Shown here: positions 13,001 to 26,176 of the stretch, piece by piece | How the letters are laid out: each line of letters starts with the position of its first letter | Numbering within the stretch: position 1 is the stretch's first letter | Origin: Plantago major | Taxonomy: Eukaryota; Streptophyta; Magnoliopsida; Lamiales; Plantaginaceae | Reading direction: 5' to 3' | NCBI GenBank assembly: GCA_026545765.1 | Contig: CM048844.1 | Location: 17,244,237 to 17,308,236 of the forward strand | DNA length: 64,000 nucleotides | Translations under genes and position numbers: made by a program | The notes under the pieces: model-generated | Told to the model about the DNA's origin: nothing | Database searches by the model: none | The model's input: the letters and a program-made list of their open reading frames with translations, nothing else

Positions 13001-15449
13001 ATAAATTACAAAATCATCAACCTTCTGATGTTCAACTATTATATTGTTTCATTTCTGTGTTGAGACAGTTCCGTAACCACAGCATTTGCACAACCTTCTG
13101 GAATTTCATTGTCGCCAGGTACAAGTGAAAATCAAAATAATTTGACAGCTCCTGGATAACCAGTTATGACTTCTTTCAATATATATGTATAATATTTTCT
13201 AATGGGTGCTAATAGATTTAAAGGAAGCGTACATTGCTGATAGCGAGAGCAGCTCCATTAGAGCAGTTGACCTAAAATCAGGTGGATCAAGATTACTAGC
13301 TGGTGGTGATCCATTTTTCGCTGAAAATTTGTTCAAGGTACTTCTAATCCGTACCCATATCCCAACTAGCTGAACATGAAGAGAACATACCTAACCTGGC
13401 CATGTTACGCTTTGAAGTTCGGAGACCAGGACGGAGTAGGGTCAGAGGTACTTCTTCAACATCCATTAGGTGTTTTTTGTGGAAACAGCGGTGAAGTTTA
13501 CGTAGCTGATTCTTACAATCATAAGGTATGCTTATTTACCGCCGTAAAGTTGCCATCTAACCAGCAACAGCTCTCCAGTTCCACAGTTGTGTAGTGCTGT
13601 TTGGTTATGGTTCTATTCTAACAGCTTTCGGCTAACATGCTCTGAGGTTTTAGTCATATTCTCTCCTTAAAGCTTATTGTGATTGTGTATTTTGATAGTT
13701 TGATTAACCGACATTCTGTGCAATATGAATCAGATTAAGAAGCTTGATTTAGCTAGTAAAAGAGTGAGTACCATAGCAGGTACTGGAAAAGCAGGTTTCA
13801 AAGATGGGCCATCCTTGGCGGCGCAGGTATTACATAATCCTACCTGTGTTATTCTTGTGCTCTTCAATGTTTGTTTTGACTTTTGAGTATGTTAGGAAAA
13901 GTTTTCGATTGGCTGTAAATGAACTTGTGCTCTTCAATATTTGATCCCTATGTCAAGTAAGTCGAAGCATGTCAACAAAGTCTGTTAATAAAGTTCATTT
14001 ATTTTGAGCATGTTAATCCTAGCTATATTATTTTCGTGCCCTTCAAATATTATGGAAACAACAATAGCTGAGGTAAAATTCTTTTAAAAAACCCGTTTTT
14101 CCCTTAAATATTAGGAAAAACTACATTTTCTGGATCCTCTACTATTTTTCTAATGTTTTTGGAAAATCTAGGTCTTTGTAAGACTTGGACATATATCATA
14201 ATTATATGCATTGTGTGCTCTATACCTACTATGTGTGTATGCTAATCTAGCTTCCTCTTAATTTGCAGCTCTCAGAACCTTCTGGACTCATTGAAGCTGG
14301 AAATGGTAAGCATTATATACGTCCCAGTCGCCATTTTCTGTTACATTTTGCGGTTAATTTGAGTATGTTTCAGACCTAAAATGATTGGGAAAATGGAGAT
14401 TTCTTAGTTACTGGTTCCAATATGTTAACTCTATGTTAAAGTGGAGATGTATGATGTGTTGTTTACTTGCTTGTCATGAATAGTTACTGAAGTGCTTTGG
14501 TCCTCTTGTCTTATGAATATACTGTATAAATTACATACTCATTGATTACTTATTTACTTGACATTTTCTGCATGTTTATAGGAAAATTATTCATAGCCGA
14601 CACGAACAACAGCGTGATCCGGATTTTAGACCTGAACGAGAAAGAACCGGTACTTCGTACGTTGGAACTAAAAGGCGTCATATTACCAACATCGAAATCA
14701 AAAACCTTGAGGCGTCTTAGAAGGAGATCTCCTGCTGGCACACAGACAATTGCAATCGATGGCGGTTCTTCCAATGAGGGAAAACTACGTCTTAAGATAT
14801 CAGTACCTGAAGGCTACCACTTATCTAAGGTTCTTTCACAGCATCATCTCTTTGCACTTAGTTGCATTTTTTTTCCCTTCATTTAACTTTGCCGATTTAA
14901 AATGTAGGAAGCACAAAGTAAATTCAGCATAGAAGTTGAACCTGAAAATGCAGCCTTGGTTGATCCCATGGATGGTAACATAAGCCTCGAAGGATCAGCA
15001 GTTGTTCAGTTTAAAAGATCATCTCCTTCAGCTTCCAAGAGTAGAATTTACTGCAAGGTATTCTTTCAACTGTTTTATCTGTATAGTTTTTGTCTTAAAA
15101 GAGGAAAAGTTTTCCTTTACGTCTCTCTTAACATTCCTCCAGGTAAATGAAAGGTATCCTTTCTGCAGAAGTGTTGTTTAAATTTTCCTGCAAGTGCTTG
15201 TTAATAAACGAATCTCTAGAAACGCCTCTTGTTAACATTTTTACTAAAGCCTGATGTCTTAAAACTTAATCTTGGTTCGTGCAGGTATACTATTGTAAGG
15301 AAGACGAGGTATGCTTGTTTCAGCCGTTGATGTTTGACATAACATTTCAAGAGGCTATCCCCGATGCAGCACCTGCAGATATATCACTGTCGTATGTTGT
15401 GAAGCCAAAACCATCCACAGACAGCTTACAGAGTCTACTACCGCGGTAA
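4038..15449 (+). CDS. SOQ1: SUPPRESSOR OF QUENCHING 1 (HAD-thioredoxin-NHL thylakoid protein)
   Basis: Exons: 4038-4386, 4731-4831, 4927-4983, 5061-5155, 5555-5654, 6121-6179, 6518-6642, 6958-7084, 7726-7813, 7905-7980, 8205-8265, 9200-9275, 9423-9533, 9690-9785, 10434-10556, 10924-11121, 11731-11835, 11931-11995, 12468-12561, 12670-12827, 13069-13118, 13216-13337, 13418-13525, 13734-13826, 14269-14305, 14582-14829, 14908-15057, 15285-15449. The phases close to 1,078 residues, near the 1,055 I recall for Arabidopsis SOQ1. Order: chloroplast transit peptide (about 1-60); HAD domain with nucleophile motif DMDG at 78-81; one membrane span near 350-366 ([18 protein letters not shown]); thioredoxin-like domain with CCINC at 453-457, C454/C457 fitting the known redox pair; NHL propeller from about 550 to 925 ([34 protein letters not shown]); a beta-rich C-terminal part. 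In Arabidopsis SOQ1 prevents the slow antenna quenching qH, with HAD in the stroma and Trx/NHL in the lumen. The ATG at 4038 was chosen because the transit peptide begins there; an in-frame ATG at 3897 lies in the probable leader. Intron 19 (12562-12669) uses a GC donor. Confidence 0.96.
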
Positions 15450-18400
15450 TTGCTGTGAGGCCCTCATTTTGATACCCTGAGGAACAGAATGTATAGACTT
15501 CACTGCGATATAGGAAAGTACATGAATGTGCAGTTACGGGAATTAGCCATAGAGAGTATACATTTCCCCTGCTTGAGTAGTATACAACTTGTGCATATGA
15601 ACGTTTTCCTCACTTGTTATTCGCACTGAAAATATCTCCATCTTCTTCCTACCCTTTGTTTGGTACTCAATTAAGGGAGTCGGTTTAGCTCACTAACATA
15701 ACCCTTCACTCTCGAAGGCTCAATGCGGCAGTTTACACTCGTGCCACTTCTCAAGTAACACTCATTTCACTATTTATTAACTGTATTCAGTATCTACTAT
15801 TCTTTAATTAATGGGCCAACACTGCCTCTAAAATTCTAAATGGGTTTGTTAGATCCTGGGATTCTGATAGCACTCCAACACTGCAGAAGTGGGCCTCACG
15901 GTGGTAACACCCTGGGTAACTTTTTCACTCTAAATGTACCGGAACCTTATAAACAAAATGAATCTATAGTTTATAATCAATGATTGCTTAATCTAGGCTT
16001 ATGTTTGGTAACATCTACCATAAGGCTATAATGTCATAGAAGTAAGGAGGGTGCAAGACTGAAACACAATTCATCTGATTGGATCTGAATAAAAGAAAGA
16101 AGGATAAAGTGGTTAGCAAATGAGACAGAGTTAAAGGGGAAAAAAAGTGGTTAAAATGGATAAGCTGCTGCTGCATGTGTTTCATTGGAAAGAATAATAA
16201 GGGCTAATGATTAATAGCAGTTGTTAATTGTTGGATTGATAGCTGTTGTCTTAAGCTGCAAGGCTTTGACATGAAAGGGACAGCTAACTAATGATGCTGA
16301 TTAACGGACCGGAAAATCAATTATTGTGTCCCTAAAAAGGATGCTAATAACGCTAGTAAATTCGTTTCTAAGCCTACTTAATTATGTGTTATCTTGGTGT
16401 ATAAGATAATCAAAATGATTTTTCTTAAGGATAATGTATGTAATACCCTTTTTTTAATGTTGCAAGAGAATGTTCATTTGTACTGAAGCTAGATAGAGGG
16501 GGGGAAGAATGTTCATTTGGCATCTTTGAAAAAAGAAAAACATAAAAGAACATGTGTCCTCAAAAGGACTCCATGATATTAATTGTCATTGAACAGAATC
16601 CCTTAAAGCATGAATTAGACAACTTGGAAATTCAACAAGCATACCCTTGCAAGAAACGGAACTCTTACGGTGGACTCGGGAGTTCAACGTAGAGGAGGTG
16701 TGAGATTTGTTTAGGATTTTTTAATCGGTGAACCGGGAAGGGTCAAGTTGGATTATGGGTTTAGATAATATGAAAACTTGTTCGGGCATAAGTAGATGTA
16801 TATGAAAACGTATTATTCTAATTCGAAAACTTGGTCGAGTATAATTTAAGTTATTGAAGTTTCTATATTTAAATAAGTCATAAGTAGTTCTTTATCAATA
16901 GAAATTGTTTTAGAATAAAATTTAGTCAAAAGATTGGTGGTGTGCATGTTTATAAACAAATTCTCGGTTAAAAATACAACAACACATATTTAGGAGTTTT
17001 AATAGAATGACTGTCAGGGTGGAAATGGGATGGTGCGGGACGGACAAACATCCCACCCAAACTTCAAGTATCCCCCAAGTATTATAGCGTATTTTTCGAG
17101 AAAATATTTGTATGTAAAAATTTGCATCACAATTACTTTTTTACCACGTATTAAATTTGAAATATTATCTAATTATACACATGCAAATTGAATTCCTGCC
17201 CCCTCGCCTCCTGCACCTCTCTGTCTCCGCTATGTGGTTCTCTATTCTATCATATAGTTGATGAAAATATACTTGATGGAGTAATTGAAAATATACCTAA
17301 AAGTACCTATTAGCTCCTAAATCGTTTGTTCTATTTGAAGATTCTATGTTAGTACTATATATTGGTTGTTTTTGTGAATTGATATTCTATTATTTTTATC
17401 GTGATATACTTAAAAGTATCTAATAGTAATATTTAGGCTCTGTTCTCTTCAACTGAAAACTCATTCAGTTTAGTTTAGTTCTGTCTAGTTATATTTTATA
17501 GACTTAATACTAATGTAGTCGGGCAGAGACATGAGAAATCTGGGAAGATTTTATGTCCCTTGATTAATTGCCCCCAGAAAATGGATTTGTTACTCGTAAT
17601 CAATGCTTCGGATCCCCATGTATCCACCTGCCCATGTACATACCATTCGTACACCTTCATTTTTCTGACATTTAAACACTTGTTTTATCTTCAACCTAAG
17701 TCGGTTTATCACTCCAAGATCAAGTTCGTAAATTTTGCCTCCCTGCAACCTTCATGTTCAAAATTGCTTTAACTTTCCTAATTTTATTGTTATTTTATGC
17801 TTTAGCAATTTGATTTTGAAATAGTGAATGTATATAGTATAAACGAAATAATAGTTAAATTAAGGGGTCCCGGTGATATGATGAAGAGCAGAGTGCATGT
17901 GATTACTAGCTGTAAGTTAGGCAGATAATGATATTTAAAGAAGAGCATTAGTGATAAATGATAAATTAATGTAGCTAAGAATGTATTGTAATTGTTTACT
18001 CCATCATTTAGGCTAAATCTATACAATCTGTCAACCTATTTTAGGTTAATCATTGCTTAACATTGCTGCCTGCATGATCGAGGAATTGAAGGCAAAATCA
18101 CGTTCTGGGATTGTCCAATTCACATCCTGCCAATACTACTTATCCATGATCATATTTCTCTTTGTTTCATTTTATTAGATCTTATTATAGTACATGGTTT
18201 TTGCAAACCTTATGTCTCAATGTATTATAAACTCTAGAACTTGCTAGGTTATATTAAAACAATCATATGTGTGACGATAGATACAACTGATAGTAAGTTA
18301 GACAAATATCGATGGTTAAAACTAAAGTAATAAACGTAATGGAGAAAAAAGATTGATTGTGGACTTGTGGTCGATTGTACTGTTTGACATTTATTTGTAC

Positions 18401-19499
18401 AACCTTAAGCAAAATCCAAGAATTACACTTGAGTGTGAAATACTATGATACAAACTTGGTTTTTTTAGTTTCGTATCAAATTTAGTTCAAATACTTACAC
18501 ATTAATTAAAGATGAGACGATTCATTAGTTCTTGAATAAAGGGGGATAAAACTAAATTTGTACTACCAATAAGTTGTGAATGGATTAGTGTTTTCGGTGG
18601 GCAGGATTTGGACACACGCTATCCATAATCACTTTAAAGTATTATGGGTGTAAACTAATACGGCGCGACCATCTGTTACCATGACTCATACCCTACACAA
18701 AGTAATAATCATCGGTCTGGCTTAAGATCTAATTAAATGGGTCATAAACGTATCCCGAGGTGGGTCCAGATAGACCTGACCAAATGGAACCGAACCAAAA
18801 TGTGGTTATGATTCTGGAATGGAAACTACACGGTTCAAAACGTTGTATGATTTTTGTTCTCCTCTTTACTGAATATAGTCCGATCCAGGAACGGTCTGAG
18901 TATAGTCTGTTTACATAATTTATATCATGATCATGTAGTGTCAGGGACCCAGGGTATGAATTCATATAGGGTCCAACCACGTTTGAAAACACTAGAACGG
19001 ATGATATATACCATAATTATCCGATCGACGAAAATGAATAAAAACAAGAATAATAATAGAGAGGAGAATAAAATGATCGATGTTGCTTAGTTGAGGTGCA
19101 ATGTGGATGAAAGGAGTCCACGTAAGGTATTAGCAAGTGAAGCAAAATTAAGAAGGAAACACCTCCAGAAAAGAGAAAGAAAATGGCATGAGAAGAACCA
19201 CATGCATAATCCTCTTCTTCTGTTGGAGTAGCATTTTCCCTTTCTTGTTGTTCCCCTTTTCTCTCTTTCCATGTGTGCACCAGCATCAACCACTAATCAT
19301 TGTGATGTGATTATCATTAACCAACAAAATTCCCACCGGACCCATTTTCAACTGGACCCGGGCTCAACCCTTCTTTTATGCTTTTCTTTATTGTCGTCTA
19401 CTCCTTTCTAATTTTAATTGTTTTCGCATGTCGCGTTTTTATATCATTAATACGAGATGATGAGTTCGAATATGCCCAACCTAGTATTACTCTCACTAA
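15450..19499. other. Intergenic, no gene recognised
   Basis: After the SOQ1 stop there is a probable 3' UTR over the first few hundred bases. Beyond it I see AT-rich DNA with only short open frames that show no family motif. Around 17.0-17.2 kb a GGGATGGTGCGGGACGG-like stretch resembles decayed transposon ends. No tRNA, known microRNA or coding exon could be supported. Confidence 0.5.
17435..17503. repeat. Single arm of foldback MITE family A
   Basis: AGGCTCTGTTCTCTTCA followed by ACTGAAAACTCATTCAG and GTTATATTTTATAG matches the left arm of the element at 398-632. No matching right arm follows, so this is a truncated copy. Confidence 0.65.
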
Positions 19500-20110
19500 A
19501 GTTGATCCAACTGGCCAGCTCCTTCGGTTCGATATGGACACTTATCTTCTAGTATGATACTCAAAACATGCTAGTACATACAAAATGGACACACTGGCCG
19601 ACCCCCTATGCCGGTTCCCATGACACAAGCCCGACTATCTCATCTTTTTCGACATGGGAAATTATCCTCTCTAAGGCTCAAAATATGACAACATATTTGG
19701 GGGCAAATGACCGACCATCTATGAGGGCCGGCCTTGTATGGCTCTATATCGTCCCCATCCACCTGCCATTATCAACACCCTACACGTGTCAATCATCTGG
19801 AAGGAGACCCGACCTCGGATTTCCCGAGGCTGGTCCCCTTATCATCTGTTATAAATAGCATATTTTTTCAATTTTGTAAGAACTAATTAATCTCCATCGT
19901 TTAACTACTATACTTGAGAGGTACACCCTCTCAACTGTTAAGTCACCGATCAAAAAGACTTACTTTAAAAACACCACTATAACCATTAGAGCATACACTC
20001 ACTTGTAGCCAGATCTTGCCTAGCAAATTTTAGGCATTGGATTACACTAGCCTGTTTTCACCTTTATCAGTAGAGGTAGCAAGTGTTGGTGTTGTAAAAC
20101 ATGTACCGGT
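19500..20110 (+). mobile_element. Probable old LTR remnant
   Basis: This low-confidence fossil combines a GC-richer stretch (ACCCGACCTCGGATTTCCCG near 19,807), a TATAAATA box near 19,850 and a following CT-rich leader, an arrangement usual for the U3-R part of plant Gypsy LTRs. No partner LTR, primer site or coding part is visible nearby. It may be a solo or truncated copy, and the ends are only approximate. Confidence 0.35.
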
Positions 20111-20528
20111 TGATCGGGCATACCCAATTAATGATTTTACAAACACATAATATGGTTTCTTAGAACATATTATGAATACATTATGCATTTATCATTACTA
20201 CTATTGATATCATCTCTCACTAGTCGGTGAAAATAAAAATGATTGTCGAACATATAGTAACAAAATTACGGGTTGTCCATCGTTTATTGAGATACGTAGT
20301 GTGAAACATTTGAAACTTTATTATAACCATGAAGCTAGCTAGCAAGCAATGTCTACGTGTACCATACGTCCGTCCATACGCAGAAGACGAAGATGCAGAA
20401 AAGGAAGAAGAAACAGAAAACAGAAATTCACCACGCCATGTCCTGCTACTCGACACATAAAAACATTAAGGCAAAACTAAACCGAACAGTGTCCCTCTTA
20501 ATTATTAGTAATTTCATCTTTTATTTTT

Positions 20529-20557
20529 TATGTTATGTTATGTTATGGTATGGTATG
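20529..20557 (+). repeat. TATGT/TATGG microsatellite
   Basis: A short run of pentamers (TATGT then TATGG) lies about 270 bp upstream of the bHLH ATG. It is followed by a CT-rich stretch (about 20,690-20,770) typical of a plant 5' leader. Confidence 0.6.
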
Positions 20558-20823
20558 CAGTGAGTAAATGGGAATGAACAGTTTGAAACGTTTGTCGTTT
20601 CCTTGACGTACCCCACATTACAACACAGCCAACCAACCACTCTTTGTCCACTCACATTCCATTTCTCTAGCTCCTCTTTCCCTTCCATAAAACCCACCCC
20701 ATAATCTTCTTCTTCTCCCCCCATATCTCCATTAATCAATCCTCTTCTTCTTTCCACTTCTTCAATCTCTCTGCACCATTTCTATAAAAGTCTACAACCA
20801 CCGTTTCCCGCAAATTTGCAACA

Positions 20824-21429
20824 ATGGCCGAGACATCAAATCAAAATCAAGTAAGTAGTAATCCAGAAACAAGTTCCAATTTCTCCAGAAAAAAAAGAAG
20901 AAAACTCAGCCCAGCCCCGGACACAGCCCAGCCCAAATGGAAATCCGAAACCGAGCAACAGATCTACTCGTCCAAGCTCGTCGACGCGCTTATCCATCTC
21001 CGCCGCCCGGAGACTCCACGCGCCGCCGGACGCGCCTTCAGAGACGCCGCCGATAAAGTCCTGGCCACCTCAGCGAAGGGCAGGACCCGTTGGAGCAGGG
21101 CCATACTGACCGGTCGGTTGAGCCTGCGGCTCGCTCAGATAAACCGGAAGCATAAAAGGGCGGTTAGACCGGGTTCGGGAGAGGCGCGGGCTAGGAAACC
21201 GGCGGTTCAGAAGAAATTGCCACCGGTTCAGAAGAAGGTGAAGGTGCTAAGCCGGTTGGTTCCCGGTTGTAGAAAGGTCTCGTTGCCGAATCTTCTAGAA
21301 GAGACGAGTGACTACATTGCGGCGTTGGAAATGCAAGTCAAAGCCATGACTTTTCTCACCAGTTTGTTAAACGGTGGAGCAATTGTTGATACCGTTAATC
21401 ACCAATCATCTCCTAGTTCTTCTACTTAG
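20824..21429 (+). CDS. Atypical (non-DNA-binding) bHLH protein, AIF/bHLH147-150 group
   Basis: A single exon encodes 201 residues. A basic patch at 21-28 (SRKKRRKL) looks like a nuclear signal. Residues 38-60 (PKWKSETEQQIYSSKLVDAL) and 67-100 (AAGRAFRDAADKVLA, KGRTRWSRAIL) match the conserved N-terminal blocks of this group. The helix-loop-helix spans about 133-183 (VQKKVKVLSRLVPGCRK, LLEETSDYIAALEMQV). The basic region lacks the H-E-R pattern needed for E-box binding, so by family knowledge the protein probably acts by forming dimers with other HLH proteins, as AIF proteins do in growth and brassinosteroid control. The coding DNA is clearly more GC-rich than its surroundings, and the tail is serine-rich. 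Which of AIF1-4 is the closest orthologue cannot be decided by eye. Confidence 0.9.
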   Translation: MAETSNQNQVSSNPETSSNFSRKKRRKLSPAPDTAQPKWKSETEQQIYSSKLVDALIHLRRPETPRAAGRAFRDAADKVLATSAKGRTRWSRAILTGRLSLRLAQINRKHKRAVRPGSGEARARKPAVQKKLPPVQKKVKVLSRLVPGCRKVSLPNLLEETSDYIAALEMQVKAMTFLTSLLNGGAIVDTVNHQSSPSSST

Positions 21430-23642
21430 GTGTATTATTATTAATTTCTCTTTTTTCTTATTTAATTTGTGTTAAATTATTTTTGGGTTATATTATTATT
21501 ATTATTTAATTAAAAGATATATATAAATATTTTTATGTTAATAATTTAGATGGTTGGTTATCATCTTATTGGCGTGCACTTCTTGCATTTTTTGGTAAAA
21601 TATTGCAATTTTTTAATTTCATATTATTTGATTCATTCATTAGTTCATTGATTGTTAGGATGAATCATGAATTGAATAGGCCAGTTCACATGTTGGTTGT
21701 TGTTAGTTTGACTCCACTTAATGTTATGATTATGGCTTTATTTATGGCCATGTTATATTTGCTCTGCATAAATTTAATTTATTGTAGGCCTTGTGTTTTT
21801 CTTTAATTCGTATGTGGAAGCTTTCATGGTTGGCATACACTTCTATATCATAGAAAACAGACCAAGGCAATGGAGGTGGTGTGTGTTGCGTGAGATATTA
21901 ACAGTGGTTCTGACACTTTGACTATAATAAGTAGTTTAGTGAGGAGTAACAATGTTAATTTGTATCAAATTTTAAAAACTACTCTAGCATATCAGCTTCT
22001 GGTGCTATTGTCGGTCATCATATAAGCGATCATTCACGTATCATATAAGCTATCATTTACATTTTCTTCATTTTGCCAGACATATATTGTGTAGAGATGT
22101 AAGAGGCACAATCGATCACGAAGAAATAAGTTTTATGTTAACTAAATTAATGACATAAATTATAGGGTACGTAAATATCTTGAAATTTAGTGTTTACTAG
22201 CTTAATTGTCCTATGTTAAAAGAAAAAGAATATACTAGTATGTGATCTTAGAAGATATTTATACAATCTATTATGCTCCCTCCATAAAAGATCTAGTTGA
22301 TTGAACCCAAATGTTTGAAGCAAAAACTGTAAGGTACATAGGTCCCAAAAACTGTGAAATGTAGATAGCTAGTGGGTGGGTGTTTTAAGTGGTTGTATGT
22401 ATCTGTTTTCTTTAAAATCTCCTCCCTCTAAATGTTAGTATGTGATCACTCTTTGGAACTTTTTAGGTGCGTGAATCTAAATAATTTGTAACCGCCGGAG
22501 ATGGGTTCATAAGTAGACCTGGCAAATGTGTCATCCAGTTCGGATTTAAATTGGATATTCGAATTTATGATGATGATGATGATACATGGACAAGTTGAGC
22601 TAAATTGATTTTGTTATTATGGTTTAAAATGATGAATTCATGTTCTCAAGGTACGTTGTAGTAATTCAATTCATCATCTATCTATGATCATCTATTATCT
22701 ATCTCCTGGGACAAATTGACTGAGCTTTTCAGCATCCACTTGTGCCACCCTGTTCTCAGTACCACACCATATGCTGGATGATGCATGGAGGTTAGACAGT
22801 TAACTAACAGCCAATAGCCCAATACCCCATCATCGTTATTTGTGACATTTGTTCCCATTATTGGATCCCTACATCCAATTGCATTTATTTATACTTATAA
22901 TATAGACATCAACTATTGTATATGTAAATACGGGTACATTGGTTATGAATGACGAGTACATTAAGAGAGTAGAAATTAACATTGTAAGATCTGGACTATA
23001 TGTGAACAATGTGATTGGTGAGTGTATCAGGCACGACACCGACCGAAGAGTTATAAGTATGCATTTGTGTTTTAAAAATGAAGAGGTTTAGTGATGGATC
23101 AAGTCCCACAATTAAGTTTGAATCGAAAGGGTGGTAAAAGAGAATTAAGGAAAAGAGGCAACCAGGCAGGCGAGTGCATGTGCGTAAAGGCCCACCCAGT
23201 AATAATTATTGTAGCACATGCAGCATGTGAACAAACATTCATCAACACATCCCTCTCCCTCTTTCTGGTAATCATGCTCAGATTGGGATGTGCTTTAGTT
23301 TACCTTTTGAATAGTACCATTTTGTGTACCCCATATTCCATTAATAGGGGAATGTTATAGGATTACTACAATTTATAAACATACATGGTTTTTGAATGAT
23401 TTTTAAATACATATCGGAATTCAAACTAGTTTGAAAAGTAAATTATGCTATCATCGAGAGATGTATGGTTGAATCATTAATAATAGTATTCACTTATATA
23501 GTCAAATTGTTCCAGATGGTATCAGAACCTTGATCGCTCGGGATAGTAGGATCTAAACCGCATGGATGGCTCGCACAATTACTCCCTTCCATCAAGATAT
23601 ACAAAAACATCAAACATTTGAAAGGTAAATTGTGATACCCAA

Positions 23643-23947
23643 CAGGGGCATCTCACATATTTTAGGGGCCATGTGCGACTTTTTAAGAGAGGGCCCCGAA
23701 TAATAGTATAATAAAAAATTTACTTTTTGTTGTTTCTATTTGTTTCTATAAAAAAAAGAAAAAAAAACTTAGGACACAACAAGTCTCAAAAACCTAAGAC
23801 CTAATGGTTCCTGTCCAAGACTTATACCACAATATATTTTATTAACCTTACAAACATAAATAGATATTATATATAAATGCTAAAAAAATTTGGGGCCTCC
23901 AAATTTCCGGGGCCCTATGTGGGCGGGCTGCCCACACAGGGGCCCTG
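23643..23947. repeat. hAT-like remnant
   Basis: The left end CAGGGGCATCTC and the right end GGGGCCCTG resemble the CAGGGGC tips of a common plant hAT group. The interior has the usual GGGGCC-flanked AT-rich body. The 8-bp flanks do not match well, so the ends are uncertain. Confidence 0.4.
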
Positions 23948-26060
23948 TGTACGAATCAAATACATAATTCTTGCAAAAGACATCCAATATCATCCTTATA
24001 TAATTACGTCATTAATAACTGCACCGGTTCAAGTAGTTGGGTCTTAATGCACGAGGGTTGTTACATATCTATTCTCCTCATTGCATATTCTTGGCCACAT
24101 AATCCTTCATGTAGTATTAAACTTTGGTCGAAATATATGTTGACAATATTACTTGCAACTAAATGGAACATTAAATGTTACTACTCCATTAATACAGGTC
24201 AATTTGATTTTAGAATCTATAAGGTATTATATGAAGCACATGCCACAGGCCACAACAATGTTAATTGTTCACCACGTGTCGTCAATTCGTTACAGAAATA
24301 GCTTGACCAGTGTTTTTCACTGGTTACAAACAATAATAGCACCTGATTAAAAATAGCGACTATATGAATCCTTGAGGGGGTAAAAAACGGCTTTTCTTAA
24401 GTGGCACTTTCATGGAGCCAAGACTAAACGCGTGCGCTAAACTGTTAGACACATTGGGTTAGTAACATCAGCATCAGGCTAGAGTGTTAAAGCTGATGAT
24501 GGCGAACAAACCTTACATCAATGGACCACTTTTGATTATCAATTTTAGTTTCCAAAACCTTCTCAATCCTTATCATACCAACATCAACATCTCATTATTT
24601 ACACAGATTTTAGTCACCTTGTCACCTCGTTACCAGAAAAATACTAAACTACTTATTTTTATAAAAAATATGCTATTTGATCAACGACCTTTGACGTTCA
24701 TTGATAAATTAACTAACCGATACAAAACCGTCAAACTGAACGTTGTATCTATGATCTCTAGATTACATTATCCACCATTAGACCATCTACTACATCATGT
24801 AGTGGAGTAGCCATTTAGTAAGCAATGATTATTACATTTTGTTCTGTTCTCCATCTTTAAATCAAGATTGCACCAAGTGACATTCGGACAACTTAGAATA
24901 ATAACTCTAGGTATCATATCTAATCCGTTGTTTAGTTTAAGAATGGAAAGAGGACAAAACATTATTTCTGGAAGCTAAGATAACGTATAAAGACAAGTTT
25001 AGTTCTTTAAAAGGCAAATCAATAAACAAGGCAGCGCATTGCAGCTGTGTTGACAAAGAAATGTGGTTAACCTGAGTGAGAATGTGCTAAAAACATCTCA
25101 TTCACTAGAAACTCGTACTCCATCCGATCTGCATAACTTCATACATTTATTATTCATATTTATCCCACAAAATTTCATATAAGTATTAATAAATTAATTT
25201 ACCGTACACCCAACAATATTAAGTTACATGCACGTTGCAGATTTTACTACTTCAAACACAATTTTTACCATATTTTTATGAAGTTTTTCGGAAACAGACA
25301 GGGATGGGGAGTATCTTATAAGGTCGGCAAGTCAAATCAAATGCTCCACCATAAATGAACATACAAAAATCCCACTTTTCATCTCACATTACTTTTCTGC
25401 TACACGACACTGCTATACTTGTACAATTCAAATTTAGTGGAATGCAACAGAATATCGTGTTTTATTTCTTCTTCTCTTCCTTGTCCAACTAATTAAAAGT
25501 ATGATAATAGTAGCATAAAATTAAATGTGTCCTTTATTCAATTCCCATGGTCCAGGAAGCTACACGTTCACTTTCCTGTGCCCTTACTTTACTACTCCAT
25601 GGTTCTAAGACAGACCAGATATATACATGCACAGTATGTATTTGGATTTTGGTATGGCACTTTGGTCCAGCCGTCCCAAATTTAATTGTCGGAACCTGTA
25701 TGAGCGTATATAGCATCAAACAGTGTTTGCACATTTTTCTATTACTAGCCGCACATGACTCCTCAAAATTAGACCATCCAACCTTCTACTATGGCTCTTC
25801 AATTCTACTAATACTACGATAATGCTAAACAGGATGCAGGGTTTTAGACCATTGTATCAATTTGCCTGAGGCTAAGTCGGGCCGATAAATGACACAACAG
25901 GATGCTGGGGTTTAGAACCTGTTCCCCAAGTGAGCCTCCAAGAGTATTCCCGAGGAGCATGAGAAATGGTCCGTGTGTACCATTAGGTGGGTTCCTAACA
26001 AAATTCAAGCTCAAACTTTGTATTCGAGTGATCTCGGATGCTATATAGGGTTTATTCTAT

Positions 26061-26176
26061 GCCGCCCTCACGTCCAATGCACCTACTAGTCACAAGCTAT
26101 GTAGGACCCATATAAAATTACATGTGGAGCACATACAGTTTGTAAGTAGTAGGTGCATTGAGGACGATATATGCCC
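26061..26176. repeat. Small foldback element
   Basis: CAATGCACCTACTA at 26075-26088 is repeated in exact inverse at 26147-26160. Weaker pairing extends outward (GCCGCCCTCACGTC against GACGATATATGCCCGC). It could be a degraded MITE or a hairpin. No microRNA family was recognised in the arms. Confidence 0.55.

Noticed and set aside
19017-19293. Overlapping minus-strand open frames as a small secreted peptide gene
   Set aside because: No signal peptide plus conserved peptide motif (CLE, RTFL or similar) could be recognised; composition is ordinary.
20783-20788. TATAAA as the TATA box of the bHLH gene
   Set aside because: It is only about 35 bp before the ATG and inside a CT-rich leader, too close to leave a normal 5' UTR.
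23517-23533. TGGTATCAGAACC as a retrotransposon primer site
   Set aside because: The motif resembles a tRNA-Met primer site, but no LTR end, gag or partner LTR is visible around it, so it may be chance or too decayed.
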